Shown here piece after piece: positions 1 to 8,609 of a stretch of DNA of 64,000 nt. The translations under genes were made by a program, and so were the position numbers. The number at the start of each line of letters is the position of its first letter. The stretch's first letter is position 1. Origin of the DNA: Nitratireductor basaltis (lineage in GTDB: Bacteria > Pseudomonadota > Alphaproteobacteria > Rhizobiales > Rhizobiaceae); assembly GCF_000733725.1 (NCBI RefSeq), contig NZ_JMQM01000001.1:310001-374000 (forward strand), written 5' to 3'. Below the pieces are notes generated by a model that saw only the letters and a list, made by a program, of their open reading frames with translations, did no database searches and was not told the origin of the DNA.

Positions 1-274
1 CGGCTCAAGGTTTCAGTCGACGCCGCTAAATAGGTTGCAGTTTCCTGCGGCTCCAGCACGGTTGCCGCTGGCATCTCATGCAGCGCTTCATGCTCGAATT
101 GCGAACCCTGATCTGGTCGCGATGCTGCAGGCGGCCAAACAGAAGGATGTAGAGGTGAGCCGCGGCCTCAGCCTGCGCTCCGGGAACATGCCGACGGGAT
201 GAGCTTCAGCAGCACCTTCCGGGAACCCAAGTCATTATCGGCAGTTGTTCTGCAAGTGAAAGCAGCACCTGTAG
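1..274. other. Left-edge region, possible 3' end of an unrecognised gene
   Basis: A plus-strand frame is open from the window edge (base 2) to a TGA at 200-202, about 66 codons. Its second half reads plausibly as protein, but I recognise no family, and codon third positions are not strongly G/C-biased as in the neighbours. It may be the end of a gene that starts outside the window. Bases 203-274 lead into the next gene and I see no clear promoter or terminator in them. Confidence 0.25.
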
Positions 275-1327
275 ATGTCTGGGTACCCGAAGATGGATGT
301 AAGAAACGAGCAGGGTGTTGATCGCGCTACACAGGCTTTTCTTGCCGATGCTGCGCAGAAGGATTTCAGCAAGGCTGTCGACTATTTCCGGCACTCAGGC
401 CTCCTCGTGCTCGACGATTGGAAGGCTTCGGCACATGCGATGCGGCAGGTGGCTGCTGCCAATCTTTCGCTGGCCCGTCTCCTGGAAGGCCACGTCAATG
501 CGCGCCAACTGATCAAAGTCCATGCCGGGACAAGCCTTCGCGAGCGCTGTCTGGCGGAAATGGACGAAGGGCTGCTCTTTGGCGTCTGGGGTGCTGACAG
601 CGACACTCCTGTTTCTGCCTCGGGTGACACGCTTTCAGGCGCAAAGAGATTTGCGTCGGGATTGGGACAGGTTGATCGCGCCATTGTCTCGGCCAAAACC
701 GAGGATGGCCAGCAACTCTATGTAATCGACGCCTCCGATCACCGTCGGCAGGACGGGCGCGCATGGAACATGTCGGGCATGCGGGAAAGCTGCTCGGGCA
801 GTTTCGATTGCGAGGGCCTGCACGGCATTCGGCTTGGCAAACCGGACATCTACTGCGTGGAGCCGCATTTCCTCGGTGGAACATGGCGTATTGCGGCGGT
901 GACATTGGGCGGCGTTGTGGGTCTTCTGGAGCGCGCTTCGGCAGAGTTGCGCAGGCGGAAGCAGGATGAGGCGGAAGCCCATCTGCTGCGGCTGTCACCG
1001 ATTGCCGGGCAGGCAGTATCTGCGTGGGCTGCCATTCTTCGGGCAGGCGAGGTGGCCACCGGCGATGAAGGTGCTGCACAGCCGGAAGCTGCTGCCGTCC
1101 GCTCGCTCGCCGTGCGGCTTCTTTCAGAGGACATCGGTCAGGCGACGATATCAGCTGTCGAGCGCTCCATCGGCCTCTCCATGTTCGATGAAGAGAGCCA
1201 GATCGGCTGCATGGCGCGTGATCTGGCCTGCTATATGCGTCAGGCAGCGCGAGATGCGTTCTCCATCAAGGTTGGCCGCGCGCTCCTGATGGGAGAACGT
1301 CCGCTGGGAGATTGGCTGAATGGTTGA
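275..1327 (+). CDS. Acyl-CoA dehydrogenase-like flavoprotein, first gene of four-gene cassette
   Basis: A 350-residue protein that resembles the acyl-CoA dehydrogenase fold: helical N-terminal part, a central beta region around residues 100-185, and a long helical C-terminal half. It is somewhat shorter than the usual 380-400 residues, so substrate and electron acceptor cannot be assumed. The start at 275 has only a weak purine-rich stretch upstream; an in-frame ATG at 293 is an alternative. The next gene starts 8 bases before this one stops, indicating translational coupling with the PIG-L, methyltransferase and glycosyltransferase genes. The context suggests it modifies an acyl group or intermediate of the same unknown product rather than taking part in bulk fatty-acid oxidation. 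Confidence 0.72.
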   Translation: MSGYPKMDVRNEQGVDRATQAFLADAAQKDFSKAVDYFRHSGLLVLDDWKASAHAMRQVAAANLSLARLLEGHVNARQLIKVHAGTSLRERCLAEMDEGLLFGVWGADSDTPVSASGDTLSGAKRFASGLGQVDRAIVSAKTEDGQQLYVIDASDHRRQDGRAWNMSGMRESCSGSFDCEGLHGIRLGKPDIYCVEPHFLGGTWRIAAVTLGGVVGLLERASAELRRRKQDEAEAHLLRLSPIAGQAVSAWAAILRAGEVATGDEGAAQPEAAAVRSLAVRLLSEDIGQATISAVERSIGLSMFDEESQIGCMARDLACYMRQAARDAFSIKVGRALLMGERPLGDWLNG

Positions 1328-2039
1328 GCGCATCCGGCAGTCCAGCTTTCAGGATATTTCGGACGGGCAGCCGATTGTCGTGCTGGCTCCGCATCCCGAT
1401 GATGAGACGCTGGGCTGTGGTGGCTTGCTTCATGCGGCATTCGCCGGGCCGGGGGCCCGCGTCATATGCATGACCGATGGTGGTGCATCACATCCGAATT
1501 CGCGCAGATGGGACCGTGAGGCGCGAGCCCTTATGCGCGCCGGCGAACTCGAAGAGGCTATCGTAGCGCTTGGCGGTTCTCCTGAAGCCGTAATTCGGCT
1601 GGGCCTCCCGGATGCAGGGATGCTCGAGCTTGAACCGCAATATGAAGAGCTGGCGCAGACGATCACGCAGATTGCCGACCAGGCAGGCGCCCATGTGTTG
1701 GTCGCACCGGCACCAACCGATCCGCATTGCGATCATGAGGCGACGGCGCAGATTGCACAGATCGCCGCGCGCGCTGCTGATTTGCGGCTCCTCTACTACC
1801 CCATCTGGTCCGAATGGCACGATGTGGACTATCGCCATCGCCTCCCGCACCGCGTTGAGCACAGATTTGACATCTCCCGGGCGCGCGATGCGAAAGCTGC
1901 GGCAATCTCTGCCCATCGAAGCCAGCTTGGACAGGTGATCGATGACGATCCGGAAGGCTTCGTCCTGCCTGACGCTTTTCTCGAAAAGTTTCGAAGCGGT
2001 GAGGAGATATTCTTCGAGGATGCAACATGGCGGGGGTAG
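1320..2039 (+). CDS. PIG-L family (LmbE-type) N-deacetylase
   Basis: A 239-residue protein of the PIG-L/LmbE family of zinc-dependent deacetylases, which remove N-acetyl groups from N-acetylglucosaminyl compounds. The zinc site is visible: the motif APHPDDETLGCGG near residue 24 supplies His and Asp, and PTDPHCDHEAT near residue 137 supplies the third His. The length is normal and no signal peptide is seen, so it acts in the cytoplasm. It overlaps the gene before it by 8 bases and the gene after it by 13 bases. The amino group it exposes would be a natural substrate for the methyltransferase next door; that link is inference. Confidence 0.88.
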   Translation: MVERIRQSSFQDISDGQPIVVLAPHPDDETLGCGGLLHAAFAGPGARVICMTDGGASHPNSRRWDREARALMRAGELEEAIVALGGSPEAVIRLGLPDAGMLELEPQYEELAQTITQIADQAGAHVLVAPAPTDPHCDHEATAQIAQIAARAADLRLLYYPIWSEWHDVDYRHRLPHRVEHRFDISRARDAKAAAISAHRSQLGQVIDDDPEGFVLPDAFLEKFRSGEEIFFEDATWRG

Positions 2040-2584
2040 CCGAGCAGAGGCTGCAGCAACTTTATGCTGCAGGTGACGACCCTTGGAATTTTCGCCGCAG
2101 CGCTTATGAGCAGGCGAAGTTTCGCGCCACCCGTGCCGCACTTCCTCGCAGCCGCTACCAGTCAGCTCTCGAAGTGGGGTGTGGAAATGGCGAGCTGGCA
2201 AGGCATCTGTCGCCCGCCTGCGCTTCCTATACGGGTGTCGATGCAGTCGAGATCGCAGTTGAGGCTGCCAGGCGCACCGTACCGCGGGGCAGGTTCTTGC
2301 GTTCCTACCTTCCCGCCGAATTGCCTCATGGCGATTACGACCTGATCGTTCTATCGGAGGTGCTGTACTTCCTGGACGCTGCGGGCATTGCCAGCCTGGC
2401 CGCGCAGATCGGGCGCAAATGGCACGCCGCCGACATTGTCTGTGTTACCTGGCTCGGGCCCAGCGGAAACGCGCTGGAAGGGCGCGAAGCGCTTCAGCTG
2501 TTCGTTGAAGCGGTGGGCCGTGAGTTCAGCTGCGTGAGTGACGCCGGGCAATACCGCATCGACGTCTCGGAGGGCGGGCGGTGA
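2027..2584 (+). CDS. NodS-like SAM-dependent methyltransferase
   Basis: A 185-residue class I methyltransferase. The SAM-binding glycine motif EVGCGNGELARHL lies near residues 45-57, and the N-terminal stretch DDPWNFRRSAYEQ strongly recalls NodS, the rhizobial enzyme that N-methylates the deacetylated glucosamine of Nod factors. It lies between a PIG-L N-deacetylase and a glycosyltransferase with overlaps on both sides (13 and 4 bases). The family suggests N-methylation of an amino sugar or amine freed by the deacetylase. No other nod genes are in view, so this is not evidence for Nod factor synthesis. Confidence 0.82.
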   Translation: MAGVAEQRLQQLYAAGDDPWNFRRSAYEQAKFRATRAALPRSRYQSALEVGCGNGELARHLSPACASYTGVDAVEIAVEAARRTVPRGRFLRSYLPAELPHGDYDLIVLSEVLYFLDAAGIASLAAQIGRKWHAADIVCVTWLGPSGNALEGREALQLFVEAVGREFSCVSDAGQYRIDVSEGGR

Positions 2585-3576
2585 GAATCCGGGGTGAAAT
2601 CTTCTTTGCTGAAGCAGTGGCCCAGGCTTCCGCAGTCATAGTCATACCTGCATGCAACGAAGCGGAGCGTATCGGAGATTGTCTCGATGCACTTGCAGCA
2701 CAAGTTGATGCTGCCGCCACTGCAATTCACGTCTGCGTCAATAATTCGAACGACGACACGGTCGCCATCGTTCGTGACCGTGCTCGTCAGCACAGATTGC
2801 CTCTAGCGCTCAGCGAGGCATGCTTTTGCAGCGGTGGGGTCGGGCGGGCCCGGCGCCTCGGTCATCGGCTGGCCCTGCGCCATAGTCCCCGTGCGCAGGC
2901 TCTTCTGTCAACTGACGCAGATTGTCAGGCGGAGGCGAACTGGTCGAGGCAGATGCGCGCAGCACTTCAGTCCCACCCCGCCGTGCTGGGGCGGATCGAA
3001 GGGCTGAACGATCTTCCGGATGACCTGTTGCACAAGGTCTGGCGCGGCGGTGAACTTGAAGACCGCTATCTTCGCCTGTCCATGGAACTGGCGCAGCTTC
3101 TGCACGATGTATCCGACACGTTCGGCCTCAACAATGCCGGAGGTGCGAATCTGGGCATTCGACGTGACGTCTATCTGGGGATCGGAGGCTTCAGGGCTTT
3201 CGAGAGCCGCGAGGATCGTGACCTCATCGACCGTGTGATCTCGGCAGGGTATCGCCCGGCACGCGCCGATGAGGCGGTTGTGCGCGCGTCCATGCGTCCG
3301 GACGGCAGAGCGCCCGGCGGAATGGCAGACAAGATCGCCGCACGGCTGGCCGGCACGGATTTGGTGCTGGACTCCGCACTGGCGCCGTTGGAGGCAATGC
3401 TGAGCAAGTTCGGCCGCGGTAACTGCGTGGCGCCACAGGAACTGACCGCGGAACAGGCCGCAATTGACCTGCCGGTTCTGGCCTCACATGTCGCGCGGCT
3501 GAAAGGGATGACAGGCCCCGAGGCAAGAAGACAATATCTCGCTACTGCTAGTGGACGGGTTTCCGAGTGCGTGTGA
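2581..3576 (+). CDS. Family 2 glycosyltransferase
   Basis: A 331-residue GT-A fold glycosyltransferase. VIVIPACNEAERIGDCL near residue 20 is the nucleotide-sugar binding start of family 2 enzymes, and STDADC near residue 114 holds the DXD-like metal site. No membrane segments are evident, so it is probably soluble or peripheral. The start is a GTG overlapping the stop of the methyltransferase gene (GTGA). It is the last gene of the four-gene cassette; a 100-base spacer follows before mntR. The sugar donor and acceptor are unknown. Confidence 0.82.
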   Translation: MRIRGEIFFAEAVAQASAVIVIPACNEAERIGDCLDALAAQVDAAATAIHVCVNNSNDDTVAIVRDRARQHRLPLALSEACFCSGGVGRARRLGHRLALRHSPRAQALLSTDADCQAEANWSRQMRAALQSHPAVLGRIEGLNDLPDDLLHKVWRGGELEDRYLRLSMELAQLLHDVSDTFGLNNAGGANLGIRRDVYLGIGGFRAFESREDRDLIDRVISAGYRPARADEAVVRASMRPDGRAPGGMADKIAARLAGTDLVLDSALAPLEAMLSKFGRGNCVAPQELTAEQAAIDLPVLASHVARLKGMTGPEARRQYLATASGRVSECV

Positions 3577-3644
3577 GTGCCCGGTGCTCGATTGTGTGAG
3601 GGTCTATTTGTCGTTGATGAACAGTGCCATTGGGTTGCACATGA

Positions 3645-3658
3645 ATAGCCGTGGCTAT
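3645..3658. promoter_or_regulatory. Putative MntR box upstream of mntR
   Basis: The inverted repeat ATAGC-CGTG-GCTAT has perfect 5-base arms. The same ATAGC-N4-GCTA architecture, as in the known enterobacterial MntR box, recurs before sitA at 4402-4415. It lies 52 bases before the preferred mntR start, which fits autoregulation by manganese-loaded MntR. Confidence 0.65.
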
Positions 3659-3709
3659 AAAATTCACTGCTCATGATAAATGTTTGATCCGGAAGTGGAA
3701 TCATGGGCG

Positions 3710-4159
3710 ATGAGCAAACCAGCTATTGGCGCCGTATCCCGCGAAGCCGTGCCTGATGCCGACGCTCATGCCGAAGCCTTCCAAAAGACACGCGATGCTC
3801 GCCGAACGGAGCTCGTCGAAGACTATGTCGAGCTCATCGCCGACATCATCGAGGCCGAAGGTGAGGCGCGCCAGGTCGAGATAGCCCGCCGCCTTGGTGT
3901 TGCCCAGCCGACGGTAGCCAAGATGCTTAAACGACTGGCTGAGGACGGTTTCATCACACAGAAGCCCTATCGCGGTGTTTTTCTCACCGATGCAGGGTGG
4001 AAACTCGCGCGTGAATGCCGCGAGCGGCACGATATCGTCGAGGCTTTTCTGCGTGCCCTTGGCGTCAGTGCAGAAACCGCGAGAAATGACGCCGAGGGCA
4101 TGGAGCACTATGTCAGCGACGAGACGCTGCGCGCATTCGCACGCTTCGTGCGTCAGTAG
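3710..4159 (+). CDS. mntR: Manganese-responsive regulator MntR (DtxR family)
   Basis: A 149-residue DtxR-family metalloregulator. The N-terminal winged helix-turn-helix ([20 protein letters not shown], about residues 52-71) binds DNA. The helical dimerisation and metal-binding domain follows ([12 protein letters not shown] near the end). It lacks the SH3-like third domain, like MntR rather than DtxR. The chosen ATG has GGAA 9 bases upstream; an in-frame ATG at 3680 would add ten residues but lies inside the probable promoter. It is followed by a manganese-type ABC importer in the same direction with its own promoter. It would repress sitABCD, and probably itself, when Mn(II) is sufficient. 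Confidence 0.85.
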   Translation: MSKPAIGAVSREAVPDADAHAEAFQKTRDARRTELVEDYVELIADIIEAEGEARQVEIARRLGVAQPTVAKMLKRLAEDGFITQKPYRGVFLTDAGWKLARECRERHDIVEAFLRALGVSAETARNDAEGMEHYVSDETLRAFARFVRQ

Positions 4160-4374
4160 GCTGCTGCCCTGCCTGTTGGAGAGCACGCCCTAGCGAGGCT
4201 CCCGACAATTCGCCCGCGCCAACAATGCCTGGCAAGACCATGAGGACCAGCGCCGTCGTTCTTGCTTGTCACGAGGAACCTTAACCGTTTCCGCGCGTAG
4301 CTTGCGGGTGGAACTCGGGTGCTGGCCGCTTCTGCATTCCTGCTCCTGCCAGACTTGATCAAGTGCAATGTCTC

Positions 4375-4415
4375 TTGACTGCAGTGCCTTTGCTGTCGTT
4401 TATAGCACTTGCTAA
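4375..4415 (+). promoter_or_regulatory. sitA promoter with putative MntR box
   Basis: A -35-like TTGACT at 4375-4380 and a -10-like TTTATA at 4399-4404 (18-base spacer) are overlapped by the inverted repeat ATAGC-ACTT-GCTAA at 4402-4415. This near-perfect match to the ATAGC-N4-GCTAT element before mntR would block the -10 region when bound. The rest of the 297-base gap 4160-4456 holds nothing else I recognise. Confidence 0.6.
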
Positions 4416-4456
4416 ACTATGTAGTTGATGCATGTTGACATAGGGAAGGTTCAGTT

Positions 4457-5443
4457 ATGAAGCGTTTGCTGACGACGGCCGTTGCATCCGTGGTCGCAGC
4501 CTTGTCGCCCATCGCGGCCTACGCGCAACCCAAGCCGGTGAACGTTCTCGTGACGATCGGCATGATCGGTGATGTGGTCGAGAATGTCGGCGGTGACTGC
4601 GTTGAAGTCACGGCCATGATGGGACCGGGCGTGGACCCCCATCTGTATGAGCCAAGTTCGCGTGACGTGCGCAGCCTCCGCAGCGCGGATGTCATCTTCT
4701 TTTCCGGATATTCGCTCGAAGGTCAGCTCGGGGACGTGCTTGCACGCTTCGGTGAGCAGAAACCCACAATAGCAGTGGCACCATCGTCCATCGATACCGG
4801 AGATCTTATCACCGTCCAGGACGTATATGGGATCGATCCACATCTGTGGATGGATGCGAGCCTCTGGTCGCGGATCGCACCAACCATCGCCGGCACGCTG
4901 GCGGACGCGCAGCCCGAATGCGCTGACGATTTCAAGACAAACGCGCAAAACTATGTGGAGCAACTGACTGCTCTTCATGATTGGGTGAAGAAAGCCATCG
5001 CTTCCATTCCAGAAGGCCAGCGCAGCCTCGTCACGGCACATGATGCCTTCGCCTATTTTGGCCGGGCCTACGGTATCGAGGTCCTGGGCATCCAGGGGAT
5101 CAGCACGGAGTCCGAAGCGAGCGTCGCAGACATTCGTGCAACCGCCAAACAGGTGGCCGCTAAAGGGGTGCCTGCGATATTCGTCGAGAGCACGATCAAT
5201 CCGCGCACCATCCAGTCCGTCATCGACGCGGCGCGCGAGCAGGGCCATCAGGTAGAGATCGGCGGCGAGCTGTATTCCGACGCCATGGGCGAGACGGGGA
5301 CTGCAGGTGGCACCTATATCGGCATGATCTTTGAGAACACCCGCAACATCACCACGGCGTTGGGTGGACAATTGCCGGAAATTCCCGACGTGCTTTCCGG
5401 GTGGGCCGAGCAGTGGAACATCGCTGGGACTGGCGAAAACTGA
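4457..5443 (+). CDS. sitA: Manganese/iron ABC transporter substrate-binding protein (SitA type)
   Basis: A 328-residue periplasmic cluster A-I metal-binding protein. The signal peptide ends near AYAQP, residue 24. The four metal ligands of the Mn/Fe subgroup can be picked out: His in VDPHLYEP, His in IDPHLWMD, Glu in VESTINPR and Asp in LYSDAMG. There is no histidine-rich loop like that of zinc-binding ZnuA. A strong AGGGAAGG ribosome site precedes the ATG. It heads sitABCD and has a putative MntR box in its promoter, so manganese is the most likely cargo. Confidence 0.85.
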   Translation: MKRLLTTAVASVVAALSPIAAYAQPKPVNVLVTIGMIGDVVENVGGDCVEVTAMMGPGVDPHLYEPSSRDVRSLRSADVIFFSGYSLEGQLGDVLARFGEQKPTIAVAPSSIDTGDLITVQDVYGIDPHLWMDASLWSRIAPTIAGTLADAQPECADDFKTNAQNYVEQLTALHDWVKKAIASIPEGQRSLVTAHDAFAYFGRAYGIEVLGIQGISTESEASVADIRATAKQVAAKGVPAIFVESTINPRTIQSVIDAAREQGHQVEIGGELYSDAMGETGTAGGTYIGMIFENTRNITTALGGQLPEIPDVLSGWAEQWNIAGTGEN

Positions 5444-5528
5444 TTGGTTGCAGTTCGCAAGCCCGCGGCAAATATGATGATGATGGCGTCAAATGCCCGG
5501 GCGGGCGGAGCAGGAATGGTCATTTCCG

Positions 5529-6323
5529 ATGAATGAAAAGCCACATGAGCCGCAACTGGCGCTGCATGTCGAGGACCTGACCGTCAGCTATGACAGCAAG
5601 CCGGTCTTGTGGGATATCGATGTCGATATACCTCCTGGCGTCATGGCTGCGATCGTGGGGCCGAATGGAGCCGGCAAGAGCACCTTGATCAAATCGGTGC
5701 TGGGGCTTGTATCGCCCACGGCCGGCCATGTGCGGCTGTTTGGCCGGTCCTATGCCTCCCAGCGCCGTCGCGTGGGATATGTCCCGCAGCGGTCCTCGGT
5801 AGACTGGGACTTCCCCACCACAGTGCTCGATGTCGTCACCATGGGCCTTTATGGCCAACTCGGTTGGCTGCGCTGGCCAGGACGACGGGAACGCGATGCA
5901 GCCATGCATGCCTTGCGGCAGGTGGGAATGCAGGACTTTGCCAACCGCCAGATAAGCCAGTTGTCAGGCGGGCAGCAGCAGAGGGTCTTCCTTGCCCGCG
6001 CGCTGGTCCAGCAGGCAGACATCTACTTCCTCGATGAACCCATGGCGGGTGTCGATGCGACGACCGAACGGGCAATCGTCGATATCCTTCGTGAGCTGCG
6101 CGCGCAGGGCAAGACACTCATAGTGGTCCACCATGACCTGCAGACGGTGCGCAGCTATTTCGACTGGATGGTCATTCTCAATGTACGTGCCGTTGCCCAA
6201 GGCCCGGTCGATGCGGTCTATACGGCCGAGAATTTGCGCAAGGCCTATGGCGGTCAGATCGCCCTCATAGAGAGCGAGACGTTCACTACCGAGCAGGGTC
6301 CTGCCGTGGAGCGAAGGGGCTGA
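5529..6323 (+). CDS. sitB: Manganese ABC transporter ATP-binding protein (SitB type)
   Basis: A 264-residue ABC ATPase. Walker A is GPNGAGKST, the signature is LSGGQQQRV, Walker B is IYFLDEPMAGVD, and the switch His is in VVHHDLQ. It powers the metal importer with the two permeases downstream. The ATG at 5529 is preferred although AGGA lies 13 bases upstream; an in-frame ATG at 5493 adds 12 residues but has no visible ribosome site. The next gene starts 2 bases after the stop, so they are co-translated. Confidence 0.85.
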   Translation: MNEKPHEPQLALHVEDLTVSYDSKPVLWDIDVDIPPGVMAAIVGPNGAGKSTLIKSVLGLVSPTAGHVRLFGRSYASQRRRVGYVPQRSSVDWDFPTTVLDVVTMGLYGQLGWLRWPGRRERDAAMHALRQVGMQDFANRQISQLSGGQQQRVFLARALVQQADIYFLDEPMAGVDATTERAIVDILRELRAQGKTLIVVHHDLQTVRSYFDWMVILNVRAVAQGPVDAVYTAENLRKAYGGQIALIESETFTTEQGPAVERRG

Positions 6324-6325
6324 GA

Positions 6326-7462
6326 ATGCTGGAGCTGCTCTCAGACTACACGATCCAAACGGTGGCTATGGGGGCTGCCCTCATCGGATTGTCGAGCGGC
6401 GTTCTTGGCTGTTTCGCCGTATTGCGAAAGCAAAGCCTTCTTGGCGACACCCTCTCGCATGCCGCATTGCCGGGCGTATGCCTGGCCTTCATTATCGTGG
6501 GCAGCCGCGAGATCGGCAGCATCTTGCTGGGTGCTCTCGCCACCGGCGGGCTTGCCGCCTTGTTCATGCTTCTTCTGACCCGGCGCAGCCGCTTGAAGAC
6601 GGATGCGGGACTGGGCATAGCGCTCAGTGTCAGCTTTGCCATAGGCGTGGTGCTCCTGACCTATATCCAGGGGAGCGGGAACGCATCCCAGGGCGGTCTG
6701 GATTCGTTTCTCTTCGGGCAGGCAGCGGCAATTCTCAGGGCCGATCTCTGGGTGATGGGTGGCATCACCCTTGCAGCATTGGTGCTGGTCGGCCTCTTCT
6801 GGAAAGAGTTCAAGCTGGTGTCATTCGATCCCGGCTACGCAAGCTCCCTGGGCATGCCGGTCGCAGTTCTTGAAGCCCTCATGACCGTGATGGTGGCGCT
6901 CGCGGTTGTCGTTGGCCTGCAGATGGTCGGCGTGGTTCTCATGACCGCGATGATCATCGCGCCTGCGGTTGCTGCCAGGCAATGGACCGGACGGCTCGAA
7001 ACCATGACCTTGCTGTCGGTCCTCTTCGGCATGACGGCGGGTGTGGTGGGAGCAGTCCTGAGCGCCACAGCGCGAGGCCTCGCAACGGGCCCGCTGATCG
7101 TTCTGGCAATTTCCGTCGTGGTCTTCATTTCCCTGCTTCTTGCACCAGAGCGCGGCCTTTTGTGGGAAGGGGTGCGAAGGTGGCGCGAGCGGCGCGCTCT
7201 GCGCGGAAGGCAGGTCCTGACAACGCTTTATGCCCTGGCCGAAGAACATCGGGATCCGGCCTATCCCGCGGAACAGGGTATGATCGATGCCTATCACGGC
7301 ACGACAACCATTCAGGCCATCCGCAAGCTTGAAACGAGGGGGCTGGTCACACCCGTGCTGCATGAGCCGGAAATGACGCCACATTGGAGACTGACGCCCC
7401 AAGGCTTCGCTGAAGCAGAGCGCCTGATCACGCAGATGGGCGGAGGCGCGTCTGATGCTTGA
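6326..7462 (+). CDS. sitC: Manganese ABC permease with C-terminal winged-helix-like domain (SitC type)
   Basis: A 378-residue protein. Residues 1-285 form the usual ABC-3 family permease with about eight membrane helices. An extra 90-residue cytoplasmic tail follows, reading like a winged-helix domain: TLYALAEEHRD, IRKLETRGLVTPV and WRLTPQGFAEAERL resemble the N-terminal domain of DtxR/MntR repressors. Ordinary permeases of this family end near residue 285. Chlamydial YtgCR is a known permease fused to a DtxR-like repressor; here the tail lacks the dimerisation domain. It overlaps sitD by 8 bases. Whether the tail binds DNA, metal or the ATPase is unknown. Confidence 0.83.
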   Translation: MLELLSDYTIQTVAMGAALIGLSSGVLGCFAVLRKQSLLGDTLSHAALPGVCLAFIIVGSREIGSILLGALATGGLAALFMLLLTRRSRLKTDAGLGIALSVSFAIGVVLLTYIQGSGNASQGGLDSFLFGQAAAILRADLWVMGGITLAALVLVGLFWKEFKLVSFDPGYASSLGMPVAVLEALMTVMVALAVVVGLQMVGVVLMTAMIIAPAVAARQWTGRLETMTLLSVLFGMTAGVVGAVLSATARGLATGPLIVLAISVVVFISLLLAPERGLLWEGVRRWRERRALRGRQVLTTLYALAEEHRDPAYPAEQGMIDAYHGTTTIQAIRKLETRGLVTPVLHEPEMTPHWRLTPQGFAEAERLITQMGGGASDA

Positions 7463-8606
7463 ACAGTTGCTGGCCAACACGGCTTTCGTAATCATGCTGA
7501 CCGGAGCGCTCGTCGGCTGCGCTGCCGCACTGGTGGGAACATTTCTCGTCCTGCGCGGCAACAGCATGCTCTCCGATGCTATAAGCCACTCGATCATCTT
7601 CGGGATCGTTGTGGTGTGGTTGTTGACGCGCGTGACGAGCGGCCCTGTTCAGCTTGTCGGCGCTGCATTGACCGGCATATTGACGGTCTTCCTGACCGAG
7701 CTTCTGGCCGGCACGCGTCGGGTGAAATATGATGCGGCGATCGGCCTCGTCTTTCCGGTTCTCTTTTCCATCGGTGTGCTGCTGCTCAATCTCTATGCGC
7801 GCGACGTGCATATCGATCAGCACACCGTGCTTCTGGGGGAAATCGGTTTCGTCTGGCTCGACACGGTTTCGGTTGCCGGCCAAGAGGTTCCGCAGGCGCT
7901 TCTGTCCATGGGGGCTATGACGGTCGTGAACCTCCTTTTCGTCGTGCTTCTGTACAAGGAGCTGAAGGTTACGACCTTCGATCCGGGACTTGCGGCAGCA
8001 CTGGGTTTTGCACCGGCGATCATGTTCTATGCGCTTCTGTTTCTCACCAGCGCCACGGCGGTTGCAGCGTTCGATGCCGTGGGCGCGGTCCTGTTCATCG
8101 CATTCGTGATCGTTCCGCCTTCGGCCGCATATCTCCTGACGGATCGCCTATGGCTGATACTCGTGCTAGGCGCAGTCATCGCCATTGCTTCGAGCATCAG
8201 CGGCTATCTCATTGCAGTGGCGTGGAATGTCTCCATCGGCGGCATGATGGCAGTGATGACTGGGGTATTTCTTGCCCTCGCATTCCTGTTCGGGCCTCGC
8301 TACGGATTGGTGGCGCAGTCCAATCGCAGACGCAGCGAGATGCACGCCAATGAATTGCGCACACTGGCAGTGCATCTCTACAGCCACGAGAATTCATCAG
8401 AGCGCGAGGAAGAGAATGTCGCCCGCGCTTTGCAGACACATCTTGGATGGACACAGGAAACATCGAGACGCGTTGTTGCCGAAGGCATCGATCGTGACCT
8501 GATCCTGCGTGACGGCGCAATGCTTCTGCTCACGCCCAAAGGTCGCGCGACGGCCCAGTCTATTCTGGAGCCGTGGCGCCAGCAGGCCAGGACGGGTTCC
8601 GTCTAG
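7455..8606 (+). CDS. sitD: Second manganese ABC permease with C-terminal winged-helix-like domain (SitD type)
   Basis: A 383-residue ABC-3 family permease paralogous to sitC, with about eight membrane helices over residues 1-280. Its C-terminal tail (about residues 295-375) also looks winged-helical: ELRTLAVHLYSH, a helix pair around ARALQTHLGWTQETSRRVV, and LLLTPKGRATAQSIL. The pair would form the heterodimeric channel for sitA and sitB. Its stop is only 3 bases from the stop of the convergent CoA transferase gene, leaving no room for a separate terminator. Confidence 0.83.
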   Translation: MLEQLLANTAFVIMLTGALVGCAAALVGTFLVLRGNSMLSDAISHSIIFGIVVVWLLTRVTSGPVQLVGAALTGILTVFLTELLAGTRRVKYDAAIGLVFPVLFSIGVLLLNLYARDVHIDQHTVLLGEIGFVWLDTVSVAGQEVPQALLSMGAMTVVNLLFVVLLYKELKVTTFDPGLAAALGFAPAIMFYALLFLTSATAVAAFDAVGAVLFIAFVIVPPSAAYLLTDRLWLILVLGAVIAIASSISGYLIAVAWNVSIGGMMAVMTGVFLALAFLFGPRYGLVAQSNRRRSEMHANELRTLAVHLYSHENSSEREEENVARALQTHLGWTQETSRRVVAEGIDRDLILRDGAMLLLTPKGRATAQSILEPWRQQARTGSV

Positions 8607-8609
8607 AAC

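Noticed and set aside
2027-2584. Evidence for Nod factor biosynthesis from the NodS-like gene
   Set aside because: nodA, nodB and nodC are absent. The glycosyltransferase lacks the membrane helices of NodC, and there is no nod box.
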